Below are positions 8,856-19,910 of a DNA stretch of 64,000 nucleotides, piece after piece. A program made the translations under genes and the position numbers. The stretch covers positions 434,001 through 498,000 of the forward strand of contig NZ_ATAO01000206.1 in assembly GCF_000455825.1 (NCBI RefSeq), given 5' to 3'. Under the pieces are notes generated by a model, which saw nothing but the letters and a program-made list of their open reading frames with translations, did not search any database and was not told the origin of the DNA. Source of the DNA: Microbacterium maritypicum MF109 (GTDB lineage Bacteria > Actinomycetota > Actinomycetes > Actinomycetales > Microbacteriaceae). The stretch's first letter is position 1. The number at the start of each line of letters is the position of its first letter.

Positions 8856-9371
8856 ATGTCGGCGATGATGGTCCGCATGAACAAGTCACTCACACGAAGC
8901 ATCGGATTCTGGCTCCTCCTGGTCGTGTCCCTCGCCACGACGGCGGTCGGCGCCTGGCTGATCTCCGGTCAGATCGGCACGATGACGACCACGCTGCTCG
9001 ATGGCACCGCCACCGGCGTCGAGGTATACGTCGGTCAGTCGCTCGTCGTGGTGGGTGCCGGCGTGCTCGCAGCCGGAATCGTCGGCATCCTGCTGACCCT
9101 CGGACTCGTCGCTGCACGTTCACTCGTCCCCACGCCCGCCCCGGCCGTCGTCGAAGCGATCGACTGGACCGTCGAGACCGACGAGACGCCCGCCCCTGTC
9201 GCGGTCGACACCACGCCGTCGACCGACGCCACTCCTGTGTCCGAGGAGGTGGCGACCGACGCCGTTCCCGAGACCGCGGCCACGAACGACACCGCCACGA
9301 ATGACGCGGCCACGAACGGCGCGCCCGCGACCGACGCCGAGCCGGAAAGCACTCCGCCGATCACCCGCTGA
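8856..9371 (+). CDS. Two-helix membrane protein with Thr/Ala-rich tail
   Basis: 171-aa protein of unknown function. Hydrophobic segments are at about residues 16-38 and 57-84; the remaining half is a low-complexity acidic Thr/Ala/Pro tail with short repeats of the type ATND/ATNG/ATDA near the C-terminus. The tail probably lies in the cytoplasm or cell wall and is disordered. ATG 8856 or ATG 8877 could be the start; neither has a strong SD. It ends 14 bp before a very strong two-way hairpin. I do not recognise a family. Confidence 0.65.
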   Translation: MSAMMVRMNKSLTRSIGFWLLLVVSLATTAVGAWLISGQIGTMTTTLLDGTATGVEVYVGQSLVVVGAGVLAAGIVGILLTLGLVAARSLVPTPAPAVVEAIDWTVETDETPAPVAVDTTPSTDATPVSEEVATDAVPETAATNDTATNDAATNGAPATDAEPESTPPITR

Positions 9372-9385
9372 TCGTCGGAACGGAT

Positions 9386-9431
9386 GACGACGGAGCGGCG
9401 CCGAGGAATTCCTCGGCGCCGCTCCGTCGTC
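9386..9431. terminator. Bidirectional terminator, 21-bp perfect stem
   Basis: Perfect inverted repeat, arms 9386-9406 and 9411-9431, with a 4-nt loop AATT. It lies between two convergent genes (the membrane protein and ctaB), so it should stop transcription from both sides. There is no U-tract, as is common in high-GC actinobacteria. Confidence 0.85.
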
Positions 9432-9447
9432 TCAGACGTAACCCGGG

Positions 9448-10353
9448 TCAGAACGGCAGCAGCGGGTCGACCGCAACCGCCACGAAGATCAGCGTGAGGT
9501 AAGTGATCGACGCGTGGAAGACGCGCATCGGACGCGGTTCGGTTCCGTGGACCGCACGGTTGTAGAGGCGGTGCGACTCGTAGATGAACCATCCGCCGAA
9601 CACCGTCGCAGACACGGTGTACACCAGCCCCATGTTCGCGATCGGGATGAGGAGAAGCGAGCAGGCGACGGTGGCCCACGCGTAGAGGATGACCTGGAGG
9701 CCGACCTGCGAGGCGTTGCGCGTGACGCCCAGCATCGGAACGTCGACGTCTTCGTAGTCGTCCTTGTACTTCATCGACAGCGGCCAGTAGTGCGGCGGCG
9801 TCCACAGGAAGACGAGGAGGAACAGGATGAACGCCGGCCAGTCGAGCGAACCGGTGACCGCGGACCATCCGATGAGCACCGGGAAGCAACCGGCGATCCC
9901 GCCCCAGATGATGTTCTGCTCGGTGCGGCGCTTGAGGATCATCGTGTAGATCACGACGTAGAAGAAGATAGCCGTCGCCGAGAGGGCCGCCGTGAGCCAG
10001 TTCGTCGTGACGAGGAGCCAGACGGTCGAGGCGACGGCGAGTGTCCACGAGAAGATCAGGGCGCCGCGCGGGCTGACCTCGCCGGTCACCAGCGGGCGGT
10101 TCTCGGTGCGGTGCATGTGCGCATCGATGTCGCGGTCGAGGTACATGTTGAAGGACGCCGCGGAACCGGCGCTCAACGAGCCGCCGATGACGGTGGCCAG
10201 CACGAGCCACAGGTTCGGGAGTCCGCCCTGCGCCAGGAACATCACCGGCACGGTCGACACGAGCAGCAGCTCGAGGACACGCGGCTTGGTCAGCGTGACG
10301 TAGGCCTTCACCGTGCGACCGATGGACGACTTCCTCACGGTCTGATCAGACAT
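9448..10353 (-). CDS. ctaB: Protoheme IX farnesyltransferase (heme O synthase)
   Basis: 301-aa UbiA-family prenyltransferase with about nine membrane helices. The first Asp-rich motif [15 protein letters not shown] (two Asp for Mg-farnesyl diphosphate) and the TENRPLVTG block are typical of CtaB/Cox10. A second conserved stretch [15 protein letters not shown] is present. It makes heme O, the substrate of CtaA. ATG 10353 gives the usual family length; a GGAGGAGG lies about 17 nt upstream, a little far. It is divergent from tkt across a 214-bp spacer. Confidence 0.93.
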   Translation of the reverse strand: MSDQTVRKSSIGRTVKAYVTLTKPRVLELLLVSTVPVMFLAQGGLPNLWLVLATVIGGSLSAGSAASFNMYLDRDIDAHMHRTENRPLVTGEVSPRGALIFSWTLAVASTVWLLVTTNWLTAALSATAIFFYVVIYTMILKRRTEQNIIWGGIAGCFPVLIGWSAVTGSLDWPAFILFLLVFLWTPPHYWPLSMKYKDDYEDVDVPMLGVTRNASQVGLQVILYAWATVACSLLLIPIANMGLVYTVSATVFGGWFIYESHRLYNRAVHGTEPRPMRVFHASITYLTLIFVAVAVDPLLPF

Positions 10354-10567
10354 CGTCGAGATCTCGATCGCCTCCTCCGCACGTGTGACCGGACAACCTC
10401 TCCAGTGTATGACACGGGATGACGTGTTCCGGCTCGCGGGCCCGCGTAGCGCAAGGCACGTCACCGCTATGCTGAAAACACTCGCGCGCCCGGCGATGTG
10501 CACACTTCTCCGTGATGATGCGGATGCGCCAGGGAATACGGGCGCCCTCGAAACTGTCGGAAAGGGC

Positions 10568-12685
10568 ATGAACGTGTCGGAATTGCAGTGGGATGAGATC
10601 GATCGACGCGCGGTGGACACCGCTCGAATCCTGGCGGCCGATGCCGTGGAGAAGGTCGGTAACGGTCACCCCGGCACAGCCATGAGCCTCGCTCCGGCCG
10701 CGTATCTCCTCTACCAGCGGGTGCTGCGTCACGACCCGACCGATGTCGACTGGCTCGGTCGCGACCGGTTCATCCTTTCGGCCGGACACTCCTCCCTCAC
10801 CCAGTACGTCGAGCTGTACCTCGGCGGCTTCGGTCTCGAGCTGGACGACCTCAAGGCGCTGCGCACCTGGGGCTCGCTGACGCCGGGCCACCCGGAGTAC
10901 GGCCACACCAAGGGTGTGGAGATCACCACCGGCCCCCTCGGCCAGGGCCTCGCATCGGCCGTGGGCTTCGCGTACGCCGCCCGGTACGAGCGCGGTCTCT
11001 TCGACCCCGAGGCTGCGGCCGGTACGAGCCCCTTCGACCACTTCGTGTACGTGATCGCCGGTGACGGCGACCTGCAGGAGGGCGTGACCAGCGAGGCCTC
11101 CTCGCTCGCGGGCCACCAGCAGCTCGGCAACCTGATCGCGATCTACGACTCCAACCAGATCTCCATCGAGGACGACACGAACGTCGCCTTCACCGAAGAC
11201 GTCGCGAAGCGCTACGAGTCCTACGGCTGGCAGGTGCAGGTCGTCGACTGGAAGAAGACCGGCGAATACGTCGAAGACGTCGCCGAGCTGTTCGCTGCGA
11301 TCGAAGCCGCCAAGGGCGAGACCTCGAAGCCGTCGCTGATCATCCTCAAGACCATCATCGGCTGGCCGTCGCCGGGCAAGCAGAACTCCGGCAAGATCCA
11401 CGGCTCCGCTCTCGGCGCCGACGAGCTCGCCGCGACCAAGAAGGTGCTCGGCTTCGACCCCGAGCAGAACTTCGTTGTCGCTGATGACGTGCTCGCACAC
11501 ACCCGTGGACTCGCAGCTCGCGCCGCCGACGTCCGTGCCGCCTGGCAGGAGTCGTTCGATGCCTGGGCCGCCGCGAACCCCGAGAAGAAGGCCCTGCTCG
11601 ACCGCCTGGAGGCGCACGAGCTGCCTGGCGACATCACGAGCGCGCTGCCCGTCTTCGAAGCCGGCAAGGAGGTGTCGACCCGCGCCGCGTCCGGCCAGGT
11701 CATCAACGCCCTCGCTGCCGAGCTCCCCGAGCTGTGGGGCGGTTCGGCCGACCTCGCCGAGTCGAACCTCACCACGATCAAGGGCGCGCCCTCGTTCATC
11801 CCGGCGGAGTGGTCGACCCACGAGTGGTCGGGCAACCCCTACGGTCGAGTGCTCCACTTCGGCATCCGCGAGCACGCCATGGGCGCGATCATCAACGGCA
11901 TCGTGCTCCACGGCCCGACGCGCGCCTTCGGCGGGACCTTCCTGATCTTCAGCGACTACATGCGCCCGCCCGTGCGTCTCGCGGCGCTCATGAACGTGCC
12001 CAGCATCTTCGTCTGGACCCACGACTCGGTCGCCCTCGGCGAAGACGGTCCGACCCACCAGCCCGTCGAGCAGCTCGCGACGCTCCGCGCGATCCCGAAT
12101 TTCACGGTCGTGCGCCCCGCGGACGCGAACGAGACGGCAGCGACGTGGCTGGAGATCCTCCGCCGCCACGAAGGACCCGCCGGCATCGCCCTGACTCGCC
12201 AGAACATCCCGGTGTTCGAACGCGGCGAGGGCGCAGCCTCCGGCGACACCTTCGCCTCGGCCGTCAACGCCGCCAAGGGCGCCTACGTCCTCGCTGAAGC
12301 ACCCAACGGCACCCCGGACGTCATCATCGTGGCCACCGGCTCGGAGGTGCAGCTCGCGGTGAACGCCCGCGAGGCGCTGGCTGCGGAAGGTGTGAACGTG
12401 CGGGTCGTCTCCGCTCCGTCGCTGGAGTGGTTCGACGAGCAGGATGCGGAGTACCGCGAGAGCGTGCTTCCCGCCTCCGTCACCGCCCGTGTCTCGGTCG
12501 AGGCGGGATCCGTGCTCAGCTGGCGCGGCATCGTCGGCGACCGCGGCCGTTCGGTCGGCATCGACCACTTCGGCGCCTCCGCGGACTACAAGACCCTCTT
12601 CGAGAAGTTCGGCATCACCACCGAGGCCGTCATCGCGGCCGCCCGCGAGACCATCGCGGCCAACAGCACCAAGGAGAACGCATGA
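10568..12685 (+). CDS. tkt: Transketolase
   Basis: 705-aa thiamine-diphosphate enzyme that moves two-carbon units between sugar phosphates. It shows the start block [20 protein letters not shown], the ThDP motif GDGDLQEG, the loop [12 protein letters not shown], and the C-terminal [20 protein letters not shown] 10568 is preceded by GGAAAGG and gives the normal family length; 61 upstream codons in the same frame are not family-like. It heads a six-gene pentose-phosphate operon and overlaps tal by 4 nt. Confidence 0.97.
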   Translation: MNVSELQWDEIDRRAVDTARILAADAVEKVGNGHPGTAMSLAPAAYLLYQRVLRHDPTDVDWLGRDRFILSAGHSSLTQYVELYLGGFGLELDDLKALRTWGSLTPGHPEYGHTKGVEITTGPLGQGLASAVGFAYAARYERGLFDPEAAAGTSPFDHFVYVIAGDGDLQEGVTSEASSLAGHQQLGNLIAIYDSNQISIEDDTNVAFTEDVAKRYESYGWQVQVVDWKKTGEYVEDVAELFAAIEAAKGETSKPSLIILKTIIGWPSPGKQNSGKIHGSALGADELAATKKVLGFDPEQNFVVADDVLAHTRGLAARAADVRAAWQESFDAWAAANPEKKALLDRLEAHELPGDITSALPVFEAGKEVSTRAASGQVINALAAELPELWGGSADLAESNLTTIKGAPSFIPAEWSTHEWSGNPYGRVLHFGIREHAMGAIINGIVLHGPTRAFGGTFLIFSDYMRPPVRLAALMNVPSIFVWTHDSVALGEDGPTHQPVEQLATLRAIPNFTVVRPADANETAATWLEILRRHEGPAGIALTRQNIPVFERGEGAASGDTFASAVNAAKGAYVLAEAPNGTPDVIIVATGSEVQLAVNAREALAAEGVNVRVVSAPSLEWFDEQDAEYRESVLPASVTARVSVEAGSVLSWRGIVGDRGRSVGIDHFGASADYKTLFEKFGITTEAVIAAARETIAANSTKENA

Positions 12686-13794
12686 GCACCCCCACCGCAC
12701 AGCTCGCCGCCGCCGGCGTCAGCATCTGGCTCGACGACCTCTCCCGCACGCGCATCTCCTCGGGTAACCTCGCCGACCTGATCTCGTCGCGCAACGTCGT
12801 GGGCGTGACGACCAACCCGACGATCTTCGCGAACGCGATCACCGACAAGAACGACACGTCGTACAACGCTCAGGTCACCGAGCTCGCCGCCTCCGGCGCC
12901 ACTGCGGAGGAAGCGGTCTTCGCCGCGACCACCCAGGATGTCGCTGCCGCCCTCGACGTGTTCCGCCCGGTCTGGGAGGCATCGAACCACGTCGACGGCC
13001 GCGTCTCCATCGAGGTCTCCCCCGACCTGGCGCATGACACCGCCGGCACCGTGGCACAGGCCAAGGAGCTGTGGTCCAAGGTCGACCGCCCGAACCTGCT
13101 CGTCAAGATCCCGGCGACCAAGGCCGGTCTCCCCGCCATCGCCGAGGCGATCGGGGCGGGCATCAGCGTCAACGTCACGCTGATCTTCAGCCTGGAGCGC
13201 TACGCCGAGGTCATCGAGGCGTACCTGACCGGCCTCGAGACCGCCAAGGCCGCGGGCATCGATCTGTCGACGATCCACTCCGTCGCCTCGTTCTTCGTGT
13301 CGCGCGTCGACACCGAGACCGACAAGCGCCTCACCGCGATCGGCACGGAGGCCGCAGAGGCCCTCAAGAGCAAGGCTGGGCTCGCCAACGCACGCCTCGC
13401 CTACGAGTTGTTCGAGAAGACGTTCGCCGGCGAGCGTGCCACGGCTCTCCTCGACGCGGGCGCGAACCTGCAGCGTCCGCTGTGGGCGTCCACCGGCGTC
13501 AAGGACCCGGCCCTGCCCGACACGCTCTACGTCACCGAGCTCGTCGCCCAGGGTGTCGTCAACACGATGCCCGAGAAGACGCTCGAGGCCACGTTCGATC
13601 ACGGTGTCGTCACGGGCGACACCATCACCGGTGGTTACGAAGAGGCCCGCGCCGTCTTCGCCGGGCTCGCCGAGGTCGGCATCGACTTCGCCGATGTCAC
13701 CCAGGTGCTGGAAGACGAGGGCGTATCGAAGTTCATCGACTCGTGGCACGATCTGCTGACGCAGGTCGCCGAAGGACTGGAGTCGCAGCGATGA
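12682..13794 (+). CDS. tal: Transaldolase
   Basis: 370-aa actinobacterial-type transaldolase. The active-site Schiff-base lysine is K142 in [11 protein letters not shown], and the opening GVTTNPTIF is characteristic. It moves a dihydroxyacetone unit between sedoheptulose 7-phosphate and glyceraldehyde 3-phosphate. ATGA overlaps join it to tkt upstream and pgi downstream, which implies coupled translation. Confidence 0.97.
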   Translation: MSTPTAQLAAAGVSIWLDDLSRTRISSGNLADLISSRNVVGVTTNPTIFANAITDKNDTSYNAQVTELAASGATAEEAVFAATTQDVAAALDVFRPVWEASNHVDGRVSIEVSPDLAHDTAGTVAQAKELWSKVDRPNLLVKIPATKAGLPAIAEAIGAGISVNVTLIFSLERYAEVIEAYLTGLETAKAAGIDLSTIHSVASFFVSRVDTETDKRLTAIGTEAAEALKSKAGLANARLAYELFEKTFAGERATALLDAGANLQRPLWASTGVKDPALPDTLYVTELVAQGVVNTMPEKTLEATFDHGVVTGDTITGGYEEARAVFAGLAEVGIDFADVTQVLEDEGVSKFIDSWHDLLTQVAEGLESQR

Positions 13795-15398
13795 CGTTCT
13801 CGATCCACACATCCGGTGCACCCCGCGCCGCGATCGATGAGACGGTACCCAGCCTCGTCCATGATCTGATCGCCTCGCGCATCACCGGCGGAGACGCGAC
13901 TCTCTGGGGCCCCGCGGCCGAAGCCGAGGCCTCCGTGCGCCTCGGATGGGTGGAGGCCGTCTCGGTCTCCCGTCCGCTCGTCGCCGAGATCGTCGCACTG
14001 CGTGCCGACCTCGAGGCCAAGGGCGTCACCCGCGTCGTGCTGGCGGGCATGGGCGGTTCGTCGCTCGCGCCCGAGGTCATCGCGCAGACCGCGGGCGTCC
14101 CCCTCACGATCCTCGACTCCACGGCTCCGGGACAGGTGCTCGCCGCTCTCGACGAGGGCCTCGCCGACACCGTGCTCGTCGTCTCGTCGAAGTCCGGCTC
14201 CACGGTCGAGACCGACTCTCAGCGGCGCACGTTCGAGGCGGCGTTCCGCGACCTCGGCATCGACCCCGTCGAGCGCATCGTGGTCGTCACAGATCCCGGC
14301 TCACCGCTCGACGCCTCGGCTCGCGAGGCGGGTTACCGCGTCTTCAACGCGGACCCGAACGTCGGCGGACGCTACTCGGCGCTAACTGCCTTCGGCCTGG
14401 TGCCGTCCGGGCTCGCGGGGGTCGACATCGATGAGCTGCTGAACGAGGCCGAGGCCTCGCTGCTCGAGGTGGCCGTCGACTCGGCCGAGAATCCCGCCCT
14501 GCGCCTGGGCGCGGCGATCGCCGCGACGAACCCCCGCCGCGACAAGCTCGGGCTGATCACCGACGGCACGCACATCAAGGGTCTCCCGGACTGGATCGAG
14601 CAGCTCATCGCCGAATCCACCGGCAAGGAGGGCACGGGCATCCTCCCGGTCGTCCTGCTCCCGGTCTCCCCCGAGCTCGATCCCGTGCCCGCCGACCTGC
14701 AGATCGTCCGACTGGTCGATGACGCCAACGAGTTCCACCTGCACGAGCGTCACGAGGGCGAGATCCTCGTCAGCGGAACGCTGGGCGCCCAACTGATCGT
14801 GTGGGAATACGCCACGGCGATCGCCGGACATCTGCTGCGCATCAACCCGTTCGACCAGCCCGACGTCGAGTCGGCCAAGGTCGCTGCTCGCGGCCTCCTC
14901 GACGCGCGTCCGGAGCCGACCGCTCCCGCATTCGTCGAGAACGGCGTCGAGGTCCGCGTGTCGGATCCGGCTCTCGCCGTGTCCGGCAACGTCGAGGGCG
15001 TGCTCGATGCTCTCTGGGCCCAGCTTCCGGCAGACGGCTACGTGTCGATCCAGGCCTACGTCAACCGTCTCGAGGTGCCGCAGCTCCAGGGCCTGCGCGA
15101 GCTGGTCGCGGCAGACTCCGGAAGACCCACCACGTTCGGATGGGGGCCGCGGTTCCTGCACTCGACCGGGCAGTATCACAAGGGCGGCCCCGCGCAGGGC
15201 GTGTTCCTGCAGATCCTGGAGCGCACCGAGGTCGACCTCGAGATCCCGGACCGTCCCTTCACCTTCGGGCAGCTCATCCAGGCCCAGGCCGCCGGTGACG
15301 CTGCTGTGCTCGCCGAGCACGGCCGCCCCGTCGTCACGCTGACGATCACGGAGTCCTCCGACGACGTGCTCGCCCTCTTCGAAGCCGCACAGAAGTAA
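13791..15398 (+). CDS. pgi: Glucose-6-phosphate isomerase
   Basis: 535-aa isomerase of the divergent actinobacterial type. The phosphate-binding SIS domain shows [11 protein letters not shown] and [15 protein letters not shown], and the C-terminal half carries [16 protein letters not shown]. It interconverts glucose 6-phosphate and fructose 6-phosphate, linking glycolysis to the pentose pathway. In some relatives Tal and Pgi occur as one fused protein; here they are separate genes with a 4-nt overlap. Confidence 0.93.
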   Translation: MTFSIHTSGAPRAAIDETVPSLVHDLIASRITGGDATLWGPAAEAEASVRLGWVEAVSVSRPLVAEIVALRADLEAKGVTRVVLAGMGGSSLAPEVIAQTAGVPLTILDSTAPGQVLAALDEGLADTVLVVSSKSGSTVETDSQRRTFEAAFRDLGIDPVERIVVVTDPGSPLDASAREAGYRVFNADPNVGGRYSALTAFGLVPSGLAGVDIDELLNEAEASLLEVAVDSAENPALRLGAAIAATNPRRDKLGLITDGTHIKGLPDWIEQLIAESTGKEGTGILPVVLLPVSPELDPVPADLQIVRLVDDANEFHLHERHEGEILVSGTLGAQLIVWEYATAIAGHLLRINPFDQPDVESAKVAARGLLDARPEPTAPAFVENGVEVRVSDPALAVSGNVEGVLDALWAQLPADGYVSIQAYVNRLEVPQLQGLRELVAADSGRPTTFGWGPRFLHSTGQYHKGGPAQGVFLQILERTEVDLEIPDRPFTFGQLIQAQAAGDAAVLAEHGRPVVTLTITESSDDVLALFEAAQK

Positions 15399-15419
15399 CA
15401 GCAGGAGAATCCCCCACCG

Positions 15420-16970
15420 ATGTCTGTTCCCATCTCGCGCGGGCACAACCCGCTGCGTGACCCCGATGACCGCCGTCTCAACAGGATCGCCGGGCCCAGC
15501 GCCCTGGTGATCTTCGGCGTCACCGGAGACCTGTCACGCAAGAAGCTGATGCCCGCGGTCTACGACCTCGCGAACCGCGGCCTTCTCCCTCCCGGGTTCG
15601 CCCTGGTCGGATTCGCCCGCCGAGACTGGGAGGACCAGGACTTCGCGCAGGTCGTCTACGACGCGGTCAAGGAGCACGCTCGCACGCCGTTCCGTGAGGA
15701 GACGTGGACCCAGCTGCTGCAGGGCATCCGGTTCGTCTCGGGTGAGTTCGACAATCCGGACTCGTTCCGCAAGCTCCGCGAGACCATCGAGAAGCTCGAT
15801 GTCGAACGCGGGACGATGGGCAACCATGCGTTCTACCTGTCGATCCCGCCCAAGGACTTCCCGCTGGTCGCCAAGCAGCTGAAGGACTCCGGCCTCGTCG
15901 GCGAGAACAGCGACGACGACGAGCGCTGGCGCCGTGTCGTGATCGAGAAGCCCTTCGGGCACGACCTCGAATCGGCGCGCGCACTCAACGCCGCGCTCGA
16001 GGTGGCCTTCCCGGCCGACTCGATCTTCCGCATCGATCACTACCTCGGCAAGGAGACGGTCCAAAACATCCTGGCGCTGCGCTTCGCGAACGAGCTGTAC
16101 GAGCCGATCTGGAACCGCAACTACGTCGACCACGTGCAGATCACCATGGCCGAGGACATCGGTGTGGGTGGACGCGCGGGCTACTACGACGGCATCGGCG
16201 CGGCACGCGACGTGATCCAGAATCACCTTCTGCAGCTGCTGGCCCTCACCGCGATGGAAGAGCCGATCAGTCTCTCGGCGGAGCACCTGCGCGCCGAGAA
16301 GGAGAAGGTCCTCGCCGCAGTCCACGTTCCGGACGACCTCTCCCTCGCGACCGCGCGCGGTCAGTACGCGGGTGGGTGGCAGGGCGGCGAGAAGGTCACC
16401 GGTTTCCTGGAAGAGGAGGGGATGAACCCCGAGTCGACCACGGAGACGTATGCCGCGATCAAGCTCGAGATCGATACGCGCCGCTGGGCGGACGTGCCGT
16501 TCTATCTGCGCACGGGCAAGCGCCTCGGACGGCGCGTGACCGAGATCGCCGTCGTCTTCAAGCGCGCACCGCAGCACCTCTTCGGGCGCGGCAACGCCTC
16601 GGAGCTCGGACAGAACGCTCTGGTCATCCGCGTGCAGCCGGATGAGGGCGTGACGATCCGCTTCGGCTCCAAGGTGCCGGGCAACGGCACGAACGTGCGC
16701 GACGTGACCATGGACTTCGGATACGGTCACGCCTTCACCGAGGCGAGCCCCGAGGCCTACGAACGCCTGATCCTCGACGTCCTCCTGGGCGATCCGCCGC
16801 TGTTCCCGCGGCACGAGGAGGTCGAGCTCTCCTGGAAGATCCTCGACCCCGTGGAGAAGTACTGGGCAGCCGAGGGCGGTCCGGTCGAGCAGTACGCGCC
16901 CGGCTCGTGGGGACCGGCATCCGCCGACGACCTGCTGGCCCGCGATGGACGAGTCTGGAGACGCCCGTGA
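15420..16970 (+). CDS. zwf: Glucose-6-phosphate 1-dehydrogenase
   Basis: 516-aa enzyme that opens the oxidative pentose-phosphate pathway and makes NADPH. The dinucleotide motif GVTGDLSRKK is at 33-42 and the catalytic signature RIDHYLGKE at 204-212. An AGGAG lies about 12 nt before ATG 15420. It is full length, and its stop codon overlaps the GTG start of opcA. Confidence 0.97.
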   Translation: MSVPISRGHNPLRDPDDRRLNRIAGPSALVIFGVTGDLSRKKLMPAVYDLANRGLLPPGFALVGFARRDWEDQDFAQVVYDAVKEHARTPFREETWTQLLQGIRFVSGEFDNPDSFRKLRETIEKLDVERGTMGNHAFYLSIPPKDFPLVAKQLKDSGLVGENSDDDERWRRVVIEKPFGHDLESARALNAALEVAFPADSIFRIDHYLGKETVQNILALRFANELYEPIWNRNYVDHVQITMAEDIGVGGRAGYYDGIGAARDVIQNHLLQLLALTAMEEPISLSAEHLRAEKEKVLAAVHVPDDLSLATARGQYAGGWQGGEKVTGFLEEEGMNPESTTETYAAIKLEIDTRRWADVPFYLRTGKRLGRRVTEIAVVFKRAPQHLFGRGNASELGQNALVIRVQPDEGVTIRFGSKVPGNGTNVRDVTMDFGYGHAFTEASPEAYERLILDVLLGDPPLFPRHEEVELSWKILDPVEKYWAAEGGPVEQYAPGSWGPASADDLLARDGRVWRRP

Positions 16971-17902
16971 TCATCGACCTTCCCGACACCACCGTCAGCC
17001 AGGTCGCGAAGCAGCTGGTCAAGGTGCGCGAAGAGGGCGGCGCCGTTGCCCTCGGGCGTGTGCTCACCCTTGTGATCGCCGCACGCAACGGCGTCGCCGA
17101 AGCGGCGATCGACGCGGCGAACGACGCCTCACGAGAGCACCCGATGCGCGTGATCGTGATCACGACGGGCGAGGGCGACTCTCGCCTCGACGCGCAGATC
17201 CGCGTCGGCGGAGACGCCGGCGCCAGCGAGGTCGTGGTCCTCCGCGCCTTCGGGGACGCGGCCAGCAACGAGGAGAGCCTGATCACCGGACTCCTGCTTC
17301 CGGATGCTCCCGTGGTCGCCTGGTGGCCCGAAGCCGCCCCCGTGGCACCCGCCCAGTCGCCCCTCGGCAAGATCGCCCAGCGCCGCATCACCGATGCCGC
17401 GACGGCGACCGACGTCCGCGACCGGCTCGCCCTGCTCGGCGAGACCCACGCCCCTGGCGACACCGATCTGGCGTGGACCCGTCTGACCCATTGGCGCGAA
17501 CAGCTCGCGGCCGTGCTCGACCAGCCGCCGTACGAGCCGATCACCGGCGTCGAGGTGCGCGGGGCCGCGGCATCGCCGTCGACCGCTCTGCTGGCCGCCT
17601 GGCTGCAGATGGCCCTCGACGTTCCGGTGCGCTGGTCGTACGAAGACCCCGAGCACTGGGCGGAGGGCATCAAATCGGTGCGCCTGACTCGCCAGTCCGG
17701 AGACATCCTCCTGGAGCGTCCGACTCCCGGCGTGGCCGTGCTCACGCAGCCCGGGCAGCCGAACCACGATCTGCACCTGCCGCGACGCACTCTTCGCGAG
17801 TGCCTGGCGGAGGAGCTGCGTCGGCTCGACCCCGACGTCCTGTACGGTCGAGTCATCACCGAGGGCAGGGAGAAGTTGGGTCCGCCCGAGACAGGAGAGT
17901 GA
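16967..17902 (+). CDS. opcA: OpcA, glucose-6-phosphate dehydrogenase assembly protein
   Basis: 311-aa protein needed for assembly or full activity of Zwf in cyanobacteria and actinobacteria. Family patterns here are RVLTLVIAA near the N-terminus, LLPDAPVVAWWP in the middle and LAEELRRLDPDVLYGRV at the end. The chosen start is the GTG at 16967, which overlaps the zwf stop (GTGA) and matches the family start; an ATG 60 nt earlier lies inside zwf. It sits between zwf and pgl, its normal place. Confidence 0.93.
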   Translation: MIIDLPDTTVSQVAKQLVKVREEGGAVALGRVLTLVIAARNGVAEAAIDAANDASREHPMRVIVITTGEGDSRLDAQIRVGGDAGASEVVVLRAFGDAASNEESLITGLLLPDAPVVAWWPEAAPVAPAQSPLGKIAQRRITDAATATDVRDRLALLGETHAPGDTDLAWTRLTHWREQLAAVLDQPPYEPITGVEVRGAAASPSTALLAAWLQMALDVPVRWSYEDPEHWAEGIKSVRLTRQSGDILLERPTPGVAVLTQPGQPNHDLHLPRRTLRECLAEELRRLDPDVLYGRVITEGREKLGPPETGE

Positions 17903-17907
17903 CGTCG

Positions 17908-18687
17908 ATGACGACATCGTCCGCCGAGAAGCGGGTCGTGGTGGAAGCCACGCCCGCCGCCCTCGCCACCCGTGTGGCCGACCGATTCCTCACGCGGGTG
18001 CGCGCGCGCACCCGCAACGGTCGGATCGCACACATCGCCCTCACCGGTGGTTCGATGGGTGGAGCGGTGCTGCGCGCGGCGTCCGAGCACCCCCGGGCGA
18101 CCGAGATCGACTGGTCACTCGTGCATTTCTGGTGGGGTGACGAGAGGTTCGTGCCGCGCGACGACGTCGACCGCAACTCGCTGCAGTCACGACAGGCCCT
18201 CCTCGATCACATCCCGGTGCCCGTCGAGAACGTGCATGAGGTCGCGGGACCAGACAGCGGTCTGACATTGGACGAATCCGCGGCGGCCTACGCCGCCGAA
18301 CTCGCGCGGTTCGGCACCGAGGAGCATGCCTGGCCCTCGTTCGCCGTGTGCTTCCTCGGCGTCGGTCCCGACGGCCACATCGCGTCGCTCTTCCCCGATC
18401 GGGAAGAGGTCACGGTGACGGATGCGGCCGTCCTCGCCGTCCGAGACTCACCGAAGCCGCCGCCCGAGCGCGTCACGCTGACCCGCCCCGTGCTCAACTC
18501 GTCGAAGCGCGTGTGGCTCGTGCTGACGGGTGCGGACAAGGCATCAGCCCTGGGGCTCGCTCTCGCGGGAGCGAGCTACACGAGCGTGCCCGCTGCCGGG
18601 GCCAAGGGGCGCAAGCGCACGGTGTTCTTCGTGGACGAGGCTGCGGCCGCCGAGGTGTCGGTCGACCTGATCGATCAGGCGTACTGA
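17908..18687 (+). CDS. pgl: 6-phosphogluconolactonase
   Basis: 259-aa NagB/RpiA-fold enzyme that hydrolyses 6-phosphogluconolactone. Signatures are LTGGSMGGAVL, HFWWGDERFVPRDDVDRNS and FLGVGPDGHIASLFP. ATG 17908 was preferred because AGGAG lies 10 nt upstream; a GTG at 17899 overlapping the opcA stop is possible but has the SD almost touching it. Last gene of the pentose-phosphate cluster. Confidence 0.95.
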   Translation: MTTSSAEKRVVVEATPAALATRVADRFLTRVRARTRNGRIAHIALTGGSMGGAVLRAASEHPRATEIDWSLVHFWWGDERFVPRDDVDRNSLQSRQALLDHIPVPVENVHEVAGPDSGLTLDESAAAYAAELARFGTEEHAWPSFAVCFLGVGPDGHIASLFPDREEVTVTDAAVLAVRDSPKPPPERVTLTRPVLNSSKRVWLVLTGADKASALGLALAGASYTSVPAAGAKGRKRTVFFVDEAAAAEVSVDLIDQAY

Positions 18688-18739
18688 GTCCGTATCGCCA
18701 CGGGCGACCGGCACACCTCCACGGACGAGCGGAGCGGCG

Positions 18740-19867
18740 CTAGGGCCGGTCAGCGGAGCCGTCGTACGGCGGCGGAGTCTCCGGGCTCACCGACCCGCTC
18801 GAGCGCTCAGGCGCAGCCGTGGAGGAGGAACTCGATGATGCTGCGCCCTCCGTCCCGCCCTGCCCAGCTCCGCCCGGGGTGCTGCCACCCGGGGTGCTGC
18901 CGCGTTGGATGCCCAAGTCCTGGCTGTCGCTGAGCACCTGAGGATGGTAGCGGGCCAGGCCGACCACCCCCCACACGGCGATGGCTCCGGCGACCGCGAA
19001 GATCACGAGCACCCACCACGGTGCCGCAGCGGCCTCGCCCAGCACGACCATGCCGATGAGCACCGCGACGAGAGGGTCGACGACCGTGAGCCCGGCGATC
19101 ACGAGGTCGGGTGGACCTGAGCTGTACGCCGTCTGCACGAAGTACGCACCGACCGCGGCTGCCGAGACGAGCGCGAGCACGCAGATGCCGGTGATCCACT
19201 CGAACTGACCTGCTTCGATGCGCTTGATGACCACCTTCGCGAGCGTGGCGACGAATCCGTAGAGGATGCCGGCGCCGATCACGTAGAAGAGCGCCCGCAT
19301 GCGATGGCGCAGGATGAGCCAGCACGCGCCGAGCACGATGATCACGACCAGGAGGAGCGCCAGGATCACGAACAGCTCGCGGTCGGTGACGTCCTGCTCG
19401 GTCGCGTAGATCGCCGCGAAGAAGACGAAGAGGAAGATGCCGCCCACACAGGCCACGATCGCGGTGAGCGACTGCTTGGTGGGCGTATGACCGGAGACGC
19501 GGGCGTTGAGCAGAGTGGTGATGACGAGCGCGATGGCGCCCAGCGGCTGCACCACGATGAGCGGTGCCTTCACGAGCGCGGCGAGCTGGCAGATCACGGC
19601 GAGCCCGAGCATGAGTGTGCCGATGAGCCATGATGGGCGGGTGAGAAGCCGTTTGAGCTGATCGAAGCTCAAGCCCGACGCGCCGTTGGCACCGCTGAGA
19701 CGCTCGACCTTCTCGACCCCGCGGTGCTGGTACTGCGCTCCGAGCGACATGAAGACGGCACCGGCGAGAGCGAGGGGGATTCCGAGCAGAAGGCCCGGGT
19801 TCTGGAAGGCGCCGACGAGCTGATCGCCGACATCCTCGACCGCGTTCATCCATACCCCGGCATTCAC
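18740..19867 (-). CDS. DMT-superfamily membrane protein (EamA/NIPA-like)
   Basis: 375-aa protein with about nine or ten hydrophobic helices between residues 25 and 315, arranged like DMT-superfamily transporters (for example KAPLIVVQPLGAIALVITTLLNAR and VVDPLVAVLIGMVVLGE). The last 55 residues are a Gly/Ser/Pro-rich cytoplasmic tail with a repeated STPGG unit. Substrate unknown. Start could be ATG 19867 or 19849. It is divergent from the def gene, with about 43 bp between the starts. Confidence 0.8.
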   Translation of the reverse strand: MNAGVWMNAVEDVGDQLVGAFQNPGLLLGIPLALAGAVFMSLGAQYQHRGVEKVERLSGANGASGLSFDQLKRLLTRPSWLIGTLMLGLAVICQLAALVKAPLIVVQPLGAIALVITTLLNARVSGHTPTKQSLTAIVACVGGIFLFVFFAAIYATEQDVTDRELFVILALLLVVIIVLGACWLILRHRMRALFYVIGAGILYGFVATLAKVVIKRIEAGQFEWITGICVLALVSAAAVGAYFVQTAYSSGPPDLVIAGLTVVDPLVAVLIGMVVLGEAAAAPWWVLVIFAVAGAIAVWGVVGLARYHPQVLSDSQDLGIQRGSTPGGSTPGGAGQGGTEGAASSSSSSTAAPERSSGSVSPETPPPYDGSADRP

Positions 19868-19910
19868 AGTACGACCCTACCTGCCGACTGCCGCCGACTA
19901 GGGTTGTGAC

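Noticed and set aside
10385..10567. 61-codon N-terminal extension of transketolase
   Set aside because: The extension has no family resemblance, lies in the ctaB-tkt promoter spacer, and the ATG at 10568 has its own SD and gives the normal length.
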